Source of the DNA: an uncultured Elusimicrobia bacterium
Lineage (GTDB): Bacteria > Elusimicrobiota > Elusimicrobia > Elusimicrobiales > UBA9959
Reading direction: 5' to 3'
Assembly: GCA_903917735.1 (NCBI GenBank)
Contig: CAIXBR010000071.1
Coordinates: 1-64,000, forward strand
DNA length: 64,000 nt
The position numbers and the translations under genes are program-made. Under the pieces are notes generated by a model, which had not been told where the DNA came from, did no database searches, and saw only the letters and a program-made list of their open reading frames with translations. Shown here one piece after another: positions 17,582 through 26,304 of the stretch (position 1 is the stretch's first letter; each line of letters opens with the position of its first letter).

Positions 17582-18043
17582 TCAGATCCTCTGGGCGGCC
17601 ATACGGCCGCCGGACACTGCTTTTATAATACCGGCGCAGATAAGCGCCGCGGCCGCTATTTCATAAACAGGCGGCATCATATTAAGGACCGTGGCTCCCA
17701 GGTCCGAACCCAGCGAAACCGCTGCGGCCAGTTTGCCCGACAGCAGCGCGCCGCGCGCCGCCGTTAGCTTTAAGGCCTGCCCTAAACCTCCGGGCTGAGC
17801 AAGCAGCTCCGCATTCTCAGAAAAGACTCGGTAGAGGAACCCGGCTGAAAGCAGGACCAGCGCCCCACCCCAGGCCGCCATGATAAGCTCGGAAGCCTTC
17901 ACTATCCAGCCGAAACCCGCTTCTGCCGGGACTTGCGCCGCTATTTCGGACATCACGCGGGCCCTGAAGCCCGCTGAAGGCCGCCTGTAAGGCAGCCCCG
18001 CTATGGCCTTGGCTATAAGTTTGTCGGTGTTATCAGCTTTCAT
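17582..18043 (-). CDS. Small membrane protein, putative anti-sigma factor
   Basis: 153 residues: a soluble N-terminus (IAKAIAGLPYRRPSAGFRARVMSEI), a membrane helix near 55-80, a middle helix, and a C-terminal membrane helix near 125-145. Gene order (directly after an ECF sigma gene and before the envelope protein) is that of anti-sigma factors. The start is the ATG at 18043, preceded by GAGAGGACGAT. No HxxxCxxC zinc motif of ZAS-type anti-sigma factors is visible, so the anti-sigma assignment rests on context and the short arginine-rich N-terminus. Confidence 0.55.
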   Translation of the reverse strand: MKADNTDKLIAKAIAGLPYRRPSAGFRARVMSEIAAQVPAEAGFGWIVKASELIMAAWGGALVLLSAGFLYRVFSENAELLAQPGGLGQALKLTAARGALLSGKLAAAVSLGSDLGATVLNMMPPVYEIAAAALICAGIIKAVSGGRMAAQRI

Positions 18044-18074
18044 ATCGTCCTCTCTGGTATTACGCCCCGGGGCG

Positions 18075-18626
18075 CTAAACGGTTGCATCCGCGGCGCGAA
18101 GCTTGGCTTTTATCATTTCCCTGCCCCTAAAAAGCCTGGCCTTCACCGTCCCCTCGGGCACACCCATCACCCTGGCTATCTCGGCCGGGCCCATATCCTC
18201 GCGGTACTGCAGCTGCAGCGCCTCGCTATATAAAGGAGGAAGGGAGGCCAGCAGTGCCTCTATTCTTTCAGAATCTATGGAATCGGACACGCTTTCCGCC
18301 ACCCCGGGCCCGCGGTCCGGCAGGTCGGGGAAGTTCTCATCATCCATCGAAACATTGCGGCTGCCGGCGCGCAGGGCGTCCATGCAGGCGTTGTGGGCTA
18401 TGCGGAAAAGCCAGGGTGAGAATGGCTGGGCGGTATTATATGAGGAAAGGGCCCGGAAGGCCTTCACGAAGGCTTCCTGCGCGGCGTCCTCGGCTGCCAC
18501 CGGGTCCCTCAGCAGGCGCAGGGCGAAGCTGTAGATCCTGTCCTGGTAGGCTTCCACAATACCCGCGAAAGCGGAGTTGTCCCCGCCCAGGCAGCGCCCG
18601 ACCAGCTCTATTTCAGTTTCGCTCAT
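18075..18626 (-). CDS. ECF-type RNA polymerase sigma factor
   Basis: 183 residues. Sigma region 2 is clear (FAGIVEAYQDRIYSFALRLL, EDAAQEAFVKAFRAL, FSPWLFRIAHNACMDALR), followed by an acidic linker and sigma region 4 (LPPLYSEALQLQYREDMGPA, EIARVMGVPEGTVKARLFRG). This is a sigma-E/RpoE-like group IV factor that should direct RNA polymerase to its own operon and envelope genes. The ATG at 18626 starts MSETEIELV; an upstream in-frame TTG at 18644 is less likely. The next gene begins 31 nt downstream. Confidence 0.92.
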   Translation of the reverse strand: MSETEIELVGRCLGGDNSAFAGIVEAYQDRIYSFALRLLRDPVAAEDAAQEAFVKAFRALSSYNTAQPFSPWLFRIAHNACMDALRAGSRNVSMDDENFPDLPDRGPGVAESVSDSIDSERIEALLASLPPLYSEALQLQYREDMGPAEIARVMGVPEGTVKARLFRGREMIKAKLRAADATV

Positions 18627-18674
18627 CAGAGTTAATACGCGCAAGGGGCGCTATCGGTTGCATGCCGGATATTC

Positions 18675-19751
18675 TCATCTTGCACCAGAAGTCTTTTTCA
18701 GCTTCCTGGCGGCCGGGCAGGGAGCCAGCTGGCCGCCGGCGGCCGGGGCGTAAAACGGGGCAAGCTGCCCGGTTCCGTCCAAAGTGTACGGGGTGGCGGA
18801 ATAGCCGTCCTTTAGTTCAGGTTTTATTTCAAATATATAGAACGTCTGGCTGATCTTCTGCAGATGGGTCCGGGGATCCGTGGCAAAATGCTTCTTATTG
18901 TAAGGCATCATGCACTCTCCGTCGCAGGAGCGGCAGTATTCGGTGTATAGGGCCCTCCGTATGGGATAGTTGTATGGGGCGTCCATAGCGGATCCCACTA
19001 TAATCTGGCGTACCGGCCAACCGTCGAACCGCTTTGACTGGTCCCAGTTCAGATGTTCATGCCCGCTGACAAAAGCCGCCACATGTCCCGCGGCCAGGAT
19101 AGCGCTCATCTGTTTCCGGAAGCGCGCGCTGGGTTTGCCCAGCAGGGCGGAGTCCATGGGGACATGCCCGAAAACAAAACGCAGCCCCGCTCCATCGGCC
19201 TCCTTCAGGTCCTTCTTCAGCCACGCCTCCTCCTCAGGAGAAATATACTGGTCCACCACCGTGAGCGGGACAATATGCACGTTCTTATGGGTAAAGGAAT
19301 AATAGAGCGGCGGCGAGCCCTGTATGGAGAAGGAAGACAGCGCAGTTTCGAAATATTTCCAGGCCTCCCCATAGGCCTGCCGGTGCGCCGGGGTGTAATA
19401 ATCGTGGTTGCCGGGGAGCGGGACCACGGGAATACCGGCATCCTGAAAGGGCTTTAAGGCACTTTGAATATTAAGCCACCACGTGCGGGCCTTCTCGACG
19501 GGGATATTCTCATCCGGGTTCCCGCGGGTGAAGTCGCCGGTTATGACCACAAAATCCGGGCGCTCCGCGATAAGGCGGCGGACCGCGCTGTTCAGAAAAG
19601 AGCCTACGCTTTGGGCGGGATCGGCCTGCGTTCCGATATGCAGATCAGAAATGACCGCGAACTTCCAACCGGCCTCGGGAGCGGGAGTTGCGGACCAGGC
19701 AGCGGCGCAGGACAGAAAACCGGCCACGATCGCAAGAACCGATTTTTTCAT
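18675..19751 (-). CDS. Exported calcineurin-like metallophosphoesterase
   Basis: 358 residues. A signal peptide (MKKSVLAIVAGFLSCAAAWSA) precedes the metallophosphoesterase motifs FAVISDLHIG, FVVITGDFTRGN, PLPGNHDYY, FGHVP and VSGHEHLNW, which supply all the Asp/His/Asn ligands of the binuclear metal site. The C-terminal part has several Cys residues (YCRSCDGEC). It is probably a periplasmic or surface phosphodiesterase or phosphatase; substrate not predictable. The chosen ATG has GGGAGAGAATAAC in front; longer upstream extensions lack a ribosome site. It stands alone between the sigma operon and the divergent exopolysaccharide operon. Confidence 0.85.
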   Translation of the reverse strand: MKKSVLAIVAGFLSCAAAWSATPAPEAGWKFAVISDLHIGTQADPAQSVGSFLNSAVRRLIAERPDFVVITGDFTRGNPDENIPVEKARTWWLNIQSALKPFQDAGIPVVPLPGNHDYYTPAHRQAYGEAWKYFETALSSFSIQGSPPLYYSFTHKNVHIVPLTVVDQYISPEEEAWLKKDLKEADGAGLRFVFGHVPMDSALLGKPSARFRKQMSAILAAGHVAAFVSGHEHLNWDQSKRFDGWPVRQIIVGSAMDAPYNYPIRRALYTEYCRSCDGECMMPYNKKHFATDPRTHLQKISQTFYIFEIKPELKDGYSATPYTLDGTGQLAPFYAPAAGGQLAPCPAARKLKKTSGAR

Positions 19752-19925
19752 GTTATTCTCTCCCCATCCATATCGTATTTTTACATATTCATTCCCGTGC
19801 TTCAAGGCTCGCGAGAGACTGAGCTTAAAACGCGTATTCACGGCAAGTTGACCGCTGCCGCCACAAAGTATACAATTCATTGTCGTCGGGCGGCTCTGTA
19901 GCCGGTTCCCAGGCCCCGGTTATTT

Positions 19926-20930
19926 ATGACCTTATTTACGCGTTTCAGCGCCAGCCAGATCAAATTCTCGGCAGCCGCCATATTGATAGTTTCGGCGGCC
20001 GCGGCAGTCTTTATCCTTTACAGGGAACACCCCTGGCTCTTCCGCGCCAAAACGGAAATGGAAAAGCAGCACCCCGTATGTGTTTTAGGAGTTTCCGAAC
20101 CTACCAGCGTAATCTCCGGCAGTACCGCCGGCATACGCAATATTTTCATAAACTGGAAGACGTCCTTCCCTGCCGCGGCGGTGAAGACAATAAGGGCTAC
20201 CGGCGCGGTCCCGCTGATAACTTGGGAGATCTATCTTGAGGACATAAGGCACGACAACATACTGCCTGCCATTGTCGAAGGGAAATACGACGGATACATC
20301 GCGCGCTTCGCCAGGCAGTCAGGCGCCGCGCCGCTTTTTATCCGGCTGGGACATGAGCCCAACAGTGACTGGTACGGTTGGTCGGGAACAAACGCCAACC
20401 CCGAACTGTATGTAAAAGCGTTCCGCCGGGTGCGGAAGATATTTTCAGGCCAGGGGAGCAAAAACATTAAATTCATTTTTTCGGTGAACGCGGAAGACGT
20501 GCCGGACAAGGCCTGGAACCGTTTTGAAAATTACTACCCGGGCGACGAATACGCCGACATAATAGGCCTGGACGCCTACAACTGGGGCAATGGGGGAAAG
20601 CCATGGGAGAAGTGGAGAAACCCGTACAAAATGCTCGGTTCTGCCTATGAAAGGGCGGTAAAGGCTTTCCCCTCAAAACCTATCTTTTTAACTGAAACAG
20701 CTTCGTGTTCTGACGGGGGAGATAAGGCGCGCTGGATAGGGCAGCTGCTGGGCGCCATGGACGGCCGCTTTCCCGCGGTAAAAGCTATTGTCTGGTTCAA
20801 CTTCAAAAAAGGGTGCGACTGGACGCTTTCAACGGACGAAATGCGGTACCGGTTCTACGGTTCCTGCGGGACAGGGCGGATAGAATGTTCCGGGAAAGGC
20901 CTGGAGTGGATCTTCACGGAGAAGCAATGA
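19926..20930 (+). CDS. GH26-like glycoside hydrolase (membrane-anchored)
   Basis: 334 residues. An N-terminal helix (about 10-35) anchors the protein; the rest is a TIM-barrel like GH26 beta-mannanases/lichenases. The acid/base motif reads FIRLGHEPNSDWYGW (HEPN, Glu near residue 143). The nucleophile strand is KPIFLTETAS (Glu near 257). FSVNAEDVPDKAWN and YADIIGLDAYNWG also match its paralogue at 23771. It probably cleaves the polysaccharide made by this locus, a job done by GH8 BcsZ in cellulose systems. Its stop overlaps the bcsG-like ATG by 4 bp, so the two are translationally coupled. Confidence 0.75.
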   Translation: MTLFTRFSASQIKFSAAAILIVSAAAAVFILYREHPWLFRAKTEMEKQHPVCVLGVSEPTSVISGSTAGIRNIFINWKTSFPAAAVKTIRATGAVPLITWEIYLEDIRHDNILPAIVEGKYDGYIARFARQSGAAPLFIRLGHEPNSDWYGWSGTNANPELYVKAFRRVRKIFSGQGSKNIKFIFSVNAEDVPDKAWNRFENYYPGDEYADIIGLDAYNWGNGGKPWEKWRNPYKMLGSAYERAVKAFPSKPIFLTETASCSDGGDKARWIGQLLGAMDGRFPAVKAIVWFNFKKGCDWTLSTDEMRYRFYGSCGTGRIECSGKGLEWIFTEKQ

Positions 20931-22504
20931 CCTTCTGGTATTGGTACGTGCTCGCGGCGGCGGCCCTTTCTTTTTCAGGCTATATCACGCTGAATATACT
21001 TCTGGCATTGCTGCTGGCGGCCTTGGTGCATGTCCAGTTCCATTTCCTTGCCTCCAAGAAACGCGTTCTGACCGGGCTGAAAGCGGCCGTAACAGCGGCG
21101 GCCGCCCTGGCGCTGCTATGGCGGGAATCCTTCCTCCCCCCCGCCTCCACGCTCGTCTCCTTCCTGGCGAACCCCGCTACCCGCCCTTCGACCGAGTATA
21201 TAGTGCAATTCATCCGGCAATCCATAAATTTCCAGATGCTCGCCGCCGCGATAGTTCTTTTTGCCGCAGTGTATCTGGTTTACCGCAAAAAACCGTTTCA
21301 ACTTGCCTTGTCGGTTTATTTTATCCTCGGTCTGGCATGGATAATGCAGCCAAAACAAAGCATTGCGGACCTCGGCGCCGCCACCCCCGAAGCGTTCTAC
21401 AAGAAGGAAAGTTCCAGGGTCTTGGAATTCCCTCAGCCGTCAAACAACGCCCCTCCTTTCGACGTGATCATCCTGCATATCTGTTCGCTCTCCTGGATGG
21501 ACATTAAAGATTCCGGCTCCGATATTATTCCGTTCTTCTCGAAATTCGACTATGTCTTCACTAATTTCAACTCGGCCACCGGCTACAGCAAGATCGCGGC
21601 GATGCACGTCCTGAGATCTCCCTGCGGGCAGGTGCCGGCCCCGCAATTCTTTACCGGCGCCGGAGCCGGCTGTTATCTTATGGACGACCTGCGCAAGGAT
21701 GGCTACAAGACCTATACGATTTTCAGCCACGACGGGAAATATGACGATTTCATCGGGGAAGTGCAGAAATACGGCCACGCTGACGCGCCGCTGGGCATAG
21801 CCGGCCTGCCGGTGAAATACCATATGTTCGACGGCACGGCCCTGTACGCCGACAACGCGGCGCTGGATAAGTTCTGGAAGGCGCGGCAGGCTTCCGGCGC
21901 GCCGAGAGCGGCGCTGTATTACAATACCGTCAACCTGCACATCGGAACTCACAAGGCCAACGGCTCCAGGGGACGGGACGAAGCTGCCGATTACAAGGAA
22001 CGGCTTGCAGAGATGACGAAGGAAATGGAAGAGTTCTTCTCGGAAGTGGAAAGCTCGGGGCGCAACGCCGTGGTGATCTTCGTCCCGGAGCACGGCGCGG
22101 CTTTGACAGGCACGAAAATGCAGGCGAAAGACGTCAGGGAGATCCCGCTCCCCCCCATAGTTGTCGTGCCGGCGGCCGTCAGGCTGATAGGCAAAGGATT
22201 TTACGCGGACAGGAAACCGCAGGTGATAACCAAGCCCGCCAGCCTGCAAGCGCTGGCGTGGCTGATAGCGGAATTCCTAAAAAATGATCCGTACACAAAG
22301 GAAGCGCGGAAACCGGAAACTGTCGCCTCCGAAATTCCAGCGACTGATTTCCTGGCCGAGAATTACAATTCCGCGGTGATGAAGGCGGGCTTTGGCTACA
22401 TTTACAAGATCAAAGGCGGGAATTGGACCCCGCTGCCTGCTTACGCGGGAATATTTCCAGACACGATACCGTCACCGGAGGATTTCGCCCGGGCCGCCAG
22501 GTAG
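20927..22504 (+). CDS. bcsG: BcsG-like phosphoethanolamine transferase
   Basis: 525 residues. Four to five membrane helices fill residues 1-145. The rest is an alkaline-phosphatase-superfamily domain with BcsG signatures: FDVIILHICSLSW, VFTNFNSATGYSKIAAMHVL (nucleophile Ser region, near 220), RSPCGQ with Cys near 233, and VIFVPEHGAALTGTKMQ (metal-binding Glu-His near 387) followed by REIPLPPIVVVP. In E. coli BcsG transfers phosphoethanolamine from phosphatidylethanolamine to nascent cellulose in the periplasm. Presence of the metal and nucleophile residues argues for activity here. The polymer may be something other than cellulose, since the neighbours are GH26-like. Confidence 0.85.
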   Translation: MTFWYWYVLAAAALSFSGYITLNILLALLLAALVHVQFHFLASKKRVLTGLKAAVTAAAALALLWRESFLPPASTLVSFLANPATRPSTEYIVQFIRQSINFQMLAAAIVLFAAVYLVYRKKPFQLALSVYFILGLAWIMQPKQSIADLGAATPEAFYKKESSRVLEFPQPSNNAPPFDVIILHICSLSWMDIKDSGSDIIPFFSKFDYVFTNFNSATGYSKIAAMHVLRSPCGQVPAPQFFTGAGAGCYLMDDLRKDGYKTYTIFSHDGKYDDFIGEVQKYGHADAPLGIAGLPVKYHMFDGTALYADNAALDKFWKARQASGAPRAALYYNTVNLHIGTHKANGSRGRDEAADYKERLAEMTKEMEEFFSEVESSGRNAVVIFVPEHGAALTGTKMQAKDVREIPLPPIVVVPAAVRLIGKGFYADRKPQVITKPASLQALAWLIAEFLKNDPYTKEARKPETVASEIPATDFLAENYNSAVMKAGFGYIYKIKGGNWTPLPAYAGIFPDTIPSPEDFARAAR

Positions 22505-22507
22505 GCG

Positions 22508-23317
22508 TTACTTGTCCTTAGCGGGCCCGGCGCTCTTAAGGTCCCAGGCTTTATAGATAGTAATATAATAATACATGCCGCGGTCCTGCTGGTTCAGTTT
22601 AGGGTAATGGCTCCAGGAGTATTTAGCCCCGAGCTGCACTACGTCGTTACCGATCTCTAAACCGGACGAGATCTCGCTCAGATTAAAATAATCCGCGTTC
22701 CGTGTGCGCAGGCGCCAGTCGTAAGAGACTAAAGGGCCGGCCATAATATTATGCGGCAGCCAGAAAACATCGGCCTGGAGCTTGACCCAGCCCATGGTAG
22801 AAGAGCCGTTCTTGTTACTCAGGTCATAGGCCGCGCTGCCCCAGGTGGACAGCGGCAGCGCCTTGATAAAGTCGGATTTCCTCCAATCCTTAAGGCTCCA
22901 GTAGCGGGACCAGTTGGCGAACACGGAGTAGTCCTGGCTGCCGTTGGAGAGCCCGGTGTAATGAGGCCAGCCGAACTCCGCCCCCACGTCCACAAACTTG
23001 AACGACAGCATTGCCCCCAGATACGGGGCGTATGAATTGTAATAATCCTTGTTTATATTCCTGAAGCGCCAAGTATATTTGCCGTAAACCTGCAGGGGTT
23101 GCCCGCCATCGAGGCACAGAAGCTCCACGCCCTGCCTCACGGAACCCTGCGTATTAGTGCCGTATATGCCGTTGGTGTCCCTGCCCGACATCATCCAGAC
23201 GGCCCCGGGATAGGCAGCCGGAGAAAAGGCGAAGCCAGGGGCGCATGGGAAAGCCAGGCAGGAGAACAGGATAAGATTCCCGGCCATACCGCGATAGGAA
23301 CGAAGTGATGTTTTCAT
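22508..23317 (-). CDS. Putative outer-membrane beta-barrel protein
   Basis: 269 residues: a signal peptide (LILFSCLAFPCAPGFA) and then alternating aromatic/polar strands (VYGKYTWRFRN, YLGAMLSFKFVDVGAEF, SVFANWSRYWSLKDW, WVKLQADVFWLPHN, LVSYDWRLRTR, VQLGAKYSWSHY), ending in a Tyr-rich strand. This looks like a 10-12-stranded barrel. It is the last gene of the six-gene minus-strand operon, 22 nt after the second ferritin-like gene, and converges with bcsG. No family recognised; an accessory role in polymer export, anchoring or modification is plausible. Confidence 0.55.
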   Translation of the reverse strand: MKTSLRSYRGMAGNLILFSCLAFPCAPGFAFSPAAYPGAVWMMSGRDTNGIYGTNTQGSVRQGVELLCLDGGQPLQVYGKYTWRFRNINKDYYNSYAPYLGAMLSFKFVDVGAEFGWPHYTGLSNGSQDYSVFANWSRYWSLKDWRKSDFIKALPLSTWGSAAYDLSNKNGSSTMGWVKLQADVFWLPHNIMAGPLVSYDWRLRTRNADYFNLSEISSGLEIGNDVVQLGAKYSWSHYPKLNQQDRGMYYYITIYKAWDLKSAGPAKDK

Positions 23318-23339
23318 GTTTAAATCCGGCTATCGCCGC

Positions 23340-23537
23340 TTATTTCCCCTTGAACATCTCCAGCATGGCGTCGGCCACTTTGCCGTGGGCCATTTCCTCC
23401 CTGTGCATCTGAAGGAAGAACTTCTTCATTTCGGGGTCTTCCAGTCTTTCGGAATACTGCTGGAACCTGGAGCCCATGCTTTCCTCTATTTTTTTTATCT
23501 GGAGGAAATATTTGATGTAATCTTTCTTAGTAAACAT
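23340..23537 (-). CDS. Two-helix ferritin-like small protein
   Basis: 65 residues, almost wholly alpha-helical: helix 1 (DYIKYFLQIKKIEESMGSRF), then a turn, then helix 2 with KKFFLQMHREEMAHGKVADA. The EExxH motif in helix 2 and the Glu in helix 1 resemble half of a rubrerythrin/ferritin di-iron site, or the two-helix encapsulated ferritins that dimerise to build the four-helix site. It overlaps the preceding ferritin-like gene by 11 bp, and AGGGGGAAAAG precedes its ATG. A homodimer or heterodimer with its neighbour is likely. Metal binding is inferred, not proven. Confidence 0.6.
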   Translation of the reverse strand: MFTKKDYIKYFLQIKKIEESMGSRFQQYSERLEDPEMKKFFLQMHREEMAHGKVADAMLEMFKGK

Positions 23538-23769
23538 CTTTTCCCCCTTGTTCTATTTTCTTTTTCAAGCTGTTAAGCTTCACTGAATGTTTGCCGGATT
23601 CCTTCGCCAGCATGTTCAGGTAGATCCCCAACTGTTTGCGCTCCCATTCGGGGAGGCCGCTCCAGAAAAGCGCCGTATTAATGTGTTTCATGTAGACGGG
23701 GATGGACTTCTCCTCCAGGTCTATGGCATCGTCTATCATCTTGAGAAGTTCTTTTTTCGTCACGCTCAT
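23527..23769 (-). CDS. Two-helix ferritin-like small protein
   Basis: 80 residues: helix 1 (LKMIDDAIDLEEKSIPVYMK) and helix 2 (LGIYLNMLAKESGKHSVKLN) joined by a Trp-rich loop. Glu in DLEEKSIPVY and ESGKH in helix 2 are positioned like the ExxH ligands of rubrerythrin-type half domains. The ATG at 23769 is preceded by GGAGAATGAT and lies 1 nt after the GH26-like gene's stop; the 3' end overlaps the next ferritin-like gene. Two adjacent half-ferritin genes suggest an obligate pair. Why they sit in an exopolysaccharide operon is unknown. Confidence 0.55.
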   Translation of the reverse strand: MSVTKKELLKMIDDAIDLEEKSIPVYMKHINTALFWSGLPEWERKQLGIYLNMLAKESGKHSVKLNSLKKKIEQGGKDVY

Positions 23770-23770
23770 A

Positions 23771-24760
23771 TCATTCTCCAAAGAACCAGTTCAATCGCCC
23801 GCCGTCGGCCTTGAAGTAGCCCTCGGCGGCGGCATCGGAGTAAACGGCGGCTGCGGCGGGATCGGAAGAGATGCGCCAGTCGCATTCCTTCTCATAATCG
23901 AACCAGATAAAGCCCTTCACAGCCCTATAACGCGCCTCCAGCCTGTTCAGGAAGCGCGCGGTCCACACGGCCTTGTTTACGCCGTCAGGAGAGGTGGCCA
24001 CCTCGGTTATAAAGACCGGCTTGTCCGGGGCCAGCTCCTGCGCCCGGCGGTAAGAGGTCCTTAATATCCTGTGGGGAGGCCGCCATTTTGACAATTCCGT
24101 GGCATTGCCGCGGTTGTAAATATCCAGGCCCACCGCGTCGGCGTACTCCGCACCCGGGTAATAGTTCTCCAGGCGGTTCCAGACCGCGGGCGGCTTGTCC
24201 TCTCCGTTCACGCTGAAGATCAGTTTGGCCCTGGGCCCGGCCCCCGACCGCAGTATACCGGCCATGCGCCGCCAGGCTTTTTTATACGTCTCGGGGCTGT
24301 TCCCGTTCTTCGCGCCGATCCAGGCGTACTGATCGCCGTTGGGGTCCTGCCCCCACCTGACCATTACAGGGCCGCCGTATTTTTTTAGTGAGGCGGCCAC
24401 TGCCGCCATATAACCGTCGTATTTGCCGCCGGCTATATCGACTAGCAGGACGCCTTCCTGTTCCGTTTTAAGGTACGGCTCCCAGGAAAGCACAAGAATA
24501 TCCCCGCGTTTAAGGTCCGCCTTATTCATTTGCCGCGGCTGAAAACTCTCCCCCCAGGCCAGGTAGAAATGCCTGAAGCCGGTAGGTAGTTTCATCGGAG
24601 CGTAATCCCCGGAACTGATCCCGGCCACGCAGCCGGGGGCTTCCTTCTCGAAACGGGTCAGCTTCTGCCAGGGCGGGCGTATATCCTGGTAGATCAGCCA
24701 GTAATAGGCCAGGACTAAAATAATAATTACCGCCGCCGCCGATATCAAATTCCGTTTCAT
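23771..24760 (-). CDS. GH26-like protein with altered acid/base motif
   Basis: 329 residues with an N-terminal membrane anchor (LISAAAVIIILVLAYYWLIY) and a GH26-type barrel paralogous to 19926-20930. Where that paralogue has HEPN, this one reads VMVRWGQDPNGDQYAW (Gln-Asp, near residue 139). The nucleophile strand is kept (KPVFITEVAT, Glu near 252), and FSVNGEDKPPAVWNRLENYY is conserved. Loss of His-Glu predicts weak, altered or absent hydrolysis, perhaps a glycan-binding or transglycosylating role. Its ATG overlaps the GT2 synthase stop by 4 bp. Confidence 0.7.
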   Translation of the reverse strand: MKRNLISAAAVIIILVLAYYWLIYQDIRPPWQKLTRFEKEAPGCVAGISSGDYAPMKLPTGFRHFYLAWGESFQPRQMNKADLKRGDILVLSWEPYLKTEQEGVLLVDIAGGKYDGYMAAVAASLKKYGGPVMVRWGQDPNGDQYAWIGAKNGNSPETYKKAWRRMAGILRSGAGPRAKLIFSVNGEDKPPAVWNRLENYYPGAEYADAVGLDIYNRGNATELSKWRPPHRILRTSYRRAQELAPDKPVFITEVATSPDGVNKAVWTARFLNRLEARYRAVKGFIWFDYEKECDWRISSDPAAAAVYSDAAAEGYFKADGGRLNWFFGE

Positions 24761-26304
24761 GCCGCCGCCTCCGTCTCCGCCGCTGCCGGCGGCGCGCCGT
24801 TGAACCTGAAGATATTGGAAAGGATGAAAATGTGGTAAGCCGCCCAGAACATGTTGACCGCTATGGCGTAAGGGCTGTTATTGAACCGCAGGGCGCCTGC
24901 CACAATAGCCGCTATATTGAGGCCAATCATAACGCCGTAAGGCCAGAGGGCCTTCCAGTCCAGCCGCTCGCGGCCGCCCTTGGCGGTGACCACGAAAGCC
25001 ATTTTTTTGCCGAACATGGCGAGCAGCGTGGACTTCATCAGCACCGGGAAGCAAAGCGAGCCAAGTATAAGCCCGGTATAGATCTGCTTAAGGGTATAAT
25101 GCCTTTCGCTCATTGTGGTGTAAAAGACCAGAAGAGAAAGGGAGAAATACGGGACAAAGGTGGCCAGGTAAATCTCCGGGGACAGGAAGAAGGACGGCAC
25201 GTTAAAGAGCAGGAAGGCAATGGGGCAGATCATCAGGAAGAAAAAGGCCCAGCCCACGAAATAATAACTGCCGGCCAGGAAATACTCGACCCACTGCATG
25301 AAGGTGAGCGAGCGCGGCGCCCTGAACAGCTGCCAGATAACCCGCCTGAAAACGCTGACCGTCCCGCCGGACCAGCGGGCCTGCTGTTTGAAGTAAGCCG
25401 GCAGGGTGTCGGGGCCCATGCCGAACACTTTAACGTGCGGGTGGTAGAGCGACTTATAGCCCTTGGTATGCAGCTTCACCGAGGTGGCGAAATCCTCCGT
25501 GATGGAGGTTTCGTCGAAGCCGCCCACGCTCATGAGCGCGCTCAGGCGGAAGACCACGTTCGTTCCGCAGCAGAACATGGCGGAGTTCAGGTTCTTGCCC
25601 TCGCAGATGCTCTCGTAGAAGATTGCCTGCTGCATGGCCGCGCCCATGGCCACCGGGCTGGCCTCTACGTTGGAATAGAACTGCGGGGTCTGCACGAAGG
25701 CCAGGTTATCGTCGGCCTCCAGATATGGTACCAGTTCATCAAGGAAGTCCGGCATGGGGTTCTGGTCGGCGTCGAAGACGGCCAGGTATTTCTCGGTCAT
25801 CCCGGCCATGAAGGCGTTTATGATGCCGGCCTTGGCGCCGTGCCTTTCCTCGCGCCTGAAGACCTTTATCCCTTGGCGCGCGGCTAGGGCATCGGCCTCG
25901 TCCTTGTAGCGCTGGTCGCTGGAATCGTCCAGGAAGTAAATATTCTTATTGGGGTAATCCAGGTTGCGGAAGGTCACTATGGTCTCTTCCAGTATTTCCT
26001 TCGGCTCGTGCCGCGCCGCCACCACCACGGCCACCCAGGGCTCTTCCCCTTTTTTTATTTCTGCGCGCGGAGCTTCCAGGTCCGCGCCGCGGATGTTGAA
26101 AGCGTTGACCATGTAGCCCAGAGCGTGCACCAGCATGTAGGTTTCGCCGGTGAGCAGAAGTATGCCGAAAAGTTTCTCCACCGGGGTATAGTCCGCGTAG
26201 GAGAAGATTATGACTCGAGCCACGAAATAAACACAGACCGCCACGGAAGCGACCAGCGTGAACACCCTTAAACGTAGAAGAAAAAAATGCAGGAATTTCT
26301 TCAT
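24757..26304 (-). CDS. BcsA-like processive GT2 polysaccharide synthase
   Basis: 515 residues. Two N-terminal membrane helices precede a GT2 domain with FLDDSSDQ (near 126), VFDADQNPMPDF (176), ITEDFATSVKLHTKG (269) and the processive-synthase motif QQARW (308). At least four membrane helices follow. This matches cellulose-synthase-like enzymes that polymerise UDP- or GDP-sugars while pushing the chain through the inner membrane. The C-terminal PilZ domain that makes BcsA respond to cyclic di-GMP is missing. Both ends overlap neighbours by 4 bp. The GH26-like partners fit mannan or a mixed-linkage glucan as well as cellulose. Confidence 0.85.
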   Translation of the reverse strand: MKKFLHFFLLRLRVFTLVASVAVCVYFVARVIIFSYADYTPVEKLFGILLLTGETYMLVHALGYMVNAFNIRGADLEAPRAEIKKGEEPWVAVVVAARHEPKEILEETIVTFRNLDYPNKNIYFLDDSSDQRYKDEADALAARQGIKVFRREERHGAKAGIINAFMAGMTEKYLAVFDADQNPMPDFLDELVPYLEADDNLAFVQTPQFYSNVEASPVAMGAAMQQAIFYESICEGKNLNSAMFCCGTNVVFRLSALMSVGGFDETSITEDFATSVKLHTKGYKSLYHPHVKVFGMGPDTLPAYFKQQARWSGGTVSVFRRVIWQLFRAPRSLTFMQWVEYFLAGSYYFVGWAFFFLMICPIAFLLFNVPSFFLSPEIYLATFVPYFSLSLLVFYTTMSERHYTLKQIYTGLILGSLCFPVLMKSTLLAMFGKKMAFVVTAKGGRERLDWKALWPYGVMIGLNIAAIVAGALRFNNSPYAIAVNMFWAAYHIFILSNIFRFNGAPPAAAETEAAA

